Origin: an uncultured Pseudomonadota bacterium
GTDB lineage: Bacteria; Pseudomonadota; Gammaproteobacteria; Burkholderiales; Methylophilaceae
Assembly: GCA_903838125.1 (NCBI GenBank)
Contig: CAILXF010000024.1
Location: 25,086-89,085, forward strand
Direction of reading: 5' to 3'
DNA: 64,000 bases
Shown here: one piece after another, positions 63,710 through 64,000 of the stretch
Numbering within the stretch: the stretch's first letter is position 1
Layout: each line of letters opens with the position of its first letter
Program-made: the position numbers and the translations under genes
Notes under the pieces: generated by a model
Told to the model about the DNA's origin: nothing
Database searches by the model: none
Seen by the model: only the letters and a program-made list of their open reading frames with translations

Positions 63710-64000
63710 TTAGAATAAGTGTCTATTGAGTAAGAGGTGGGTAGCGATGCTCGCCATATAACCAAGCGCGACTACCGGAGTCCATTTAAGGTGTCCAAAG
63801 AAAGTGTAGCTACCATGGGCCTGGCCCATTAACGCAACCCCAGCAGCGGATCCTACAGATAATAATGAGCCGCCAACACCAGCAGTAAGCGTTACTAGCA
63901 TCCATTGTCCGATCGACATATCTGGCAGCATGGTTAGCACAGCAAACATTACGGGAATATTGTCGACTACAGCTGAAATTATGCCAATGGCGATATTAGC
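63710..64000 (-). CDS. NhaD-type Na+/H+ antiporter, C-terminal part (runs off window)
   Basis: Frame stays open to the window end, ANIAIGIISAVVDNIPVMFAVLTMLPDMSIGQWMLVTLTAGVGGSLLSVGSAAGVALMG. Confidence 0.85.
   Translation of the reverse strand, partial: ANIAIGIISAVVDNIPVMFAVLTMLPDMSIGQWMLVTLTAGVGGSLLSVGSAAGVALMGQAHGSYTFFGHLKWTPVVALGYMASIATHLLLNRHLF

Overview
The window is chromosomal DNA that reads as a betaproteobacterium, probably a Methylophilaceae-type methylotroph; this taxonomic guess comes from gene content and protein style only. It is densely packed with genes. I found no phage, transposon, CRISPR array or rRNA. Housekeeping blocks include scpB-rluB; an arsC-like/dapE/prmB/methyltransferase operon; dapD; kup; xseA; dsbB-cysM; a ydbH-ynbE-ydbL set; rlmD; surE-pcm-nlpD; purB; uvrC-pgsA; tRNA-Gly, tRNA-Cys and tRNA-Leu; and a partial nhaD-like gene at the right edge. 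The most interesting signal is a low-oxygen (FNR-type) regulatory island at about 16.8-45 kb. It has two four-cysteine FNR paralogues and at least eight TTGAT-N4-(A/G)TCAA palindromes. These lie in front of ompW, hemN, the cbb3 oxidase operon, ackA, a divergent alpha-glucan phosphorylase / phosphoketolase-like pair, an mgtA-like ATPase with a uspA/DUF2934-like operon, and three separate DUF2934-like small-protein genes. The second FNR gene has no ATG/GTG/TTG start that keeps its Fe-S cysteines; it appears to use ATT, or else carries a frameshift. The phosphoketolase-like ThDP enzyme is highly divergent. A second candidate system is an overlapping operon of a peptide-ABC binding protein, a signal-less YkuD protein, two permeases and NagZ, which looks like murein-peptide recycling with a cytoplasmic L,D-carboxypeptidase. 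Two small ORFs absent from the supplied track were also read: ccoQ, and a Cys-rich 56-aa protein.
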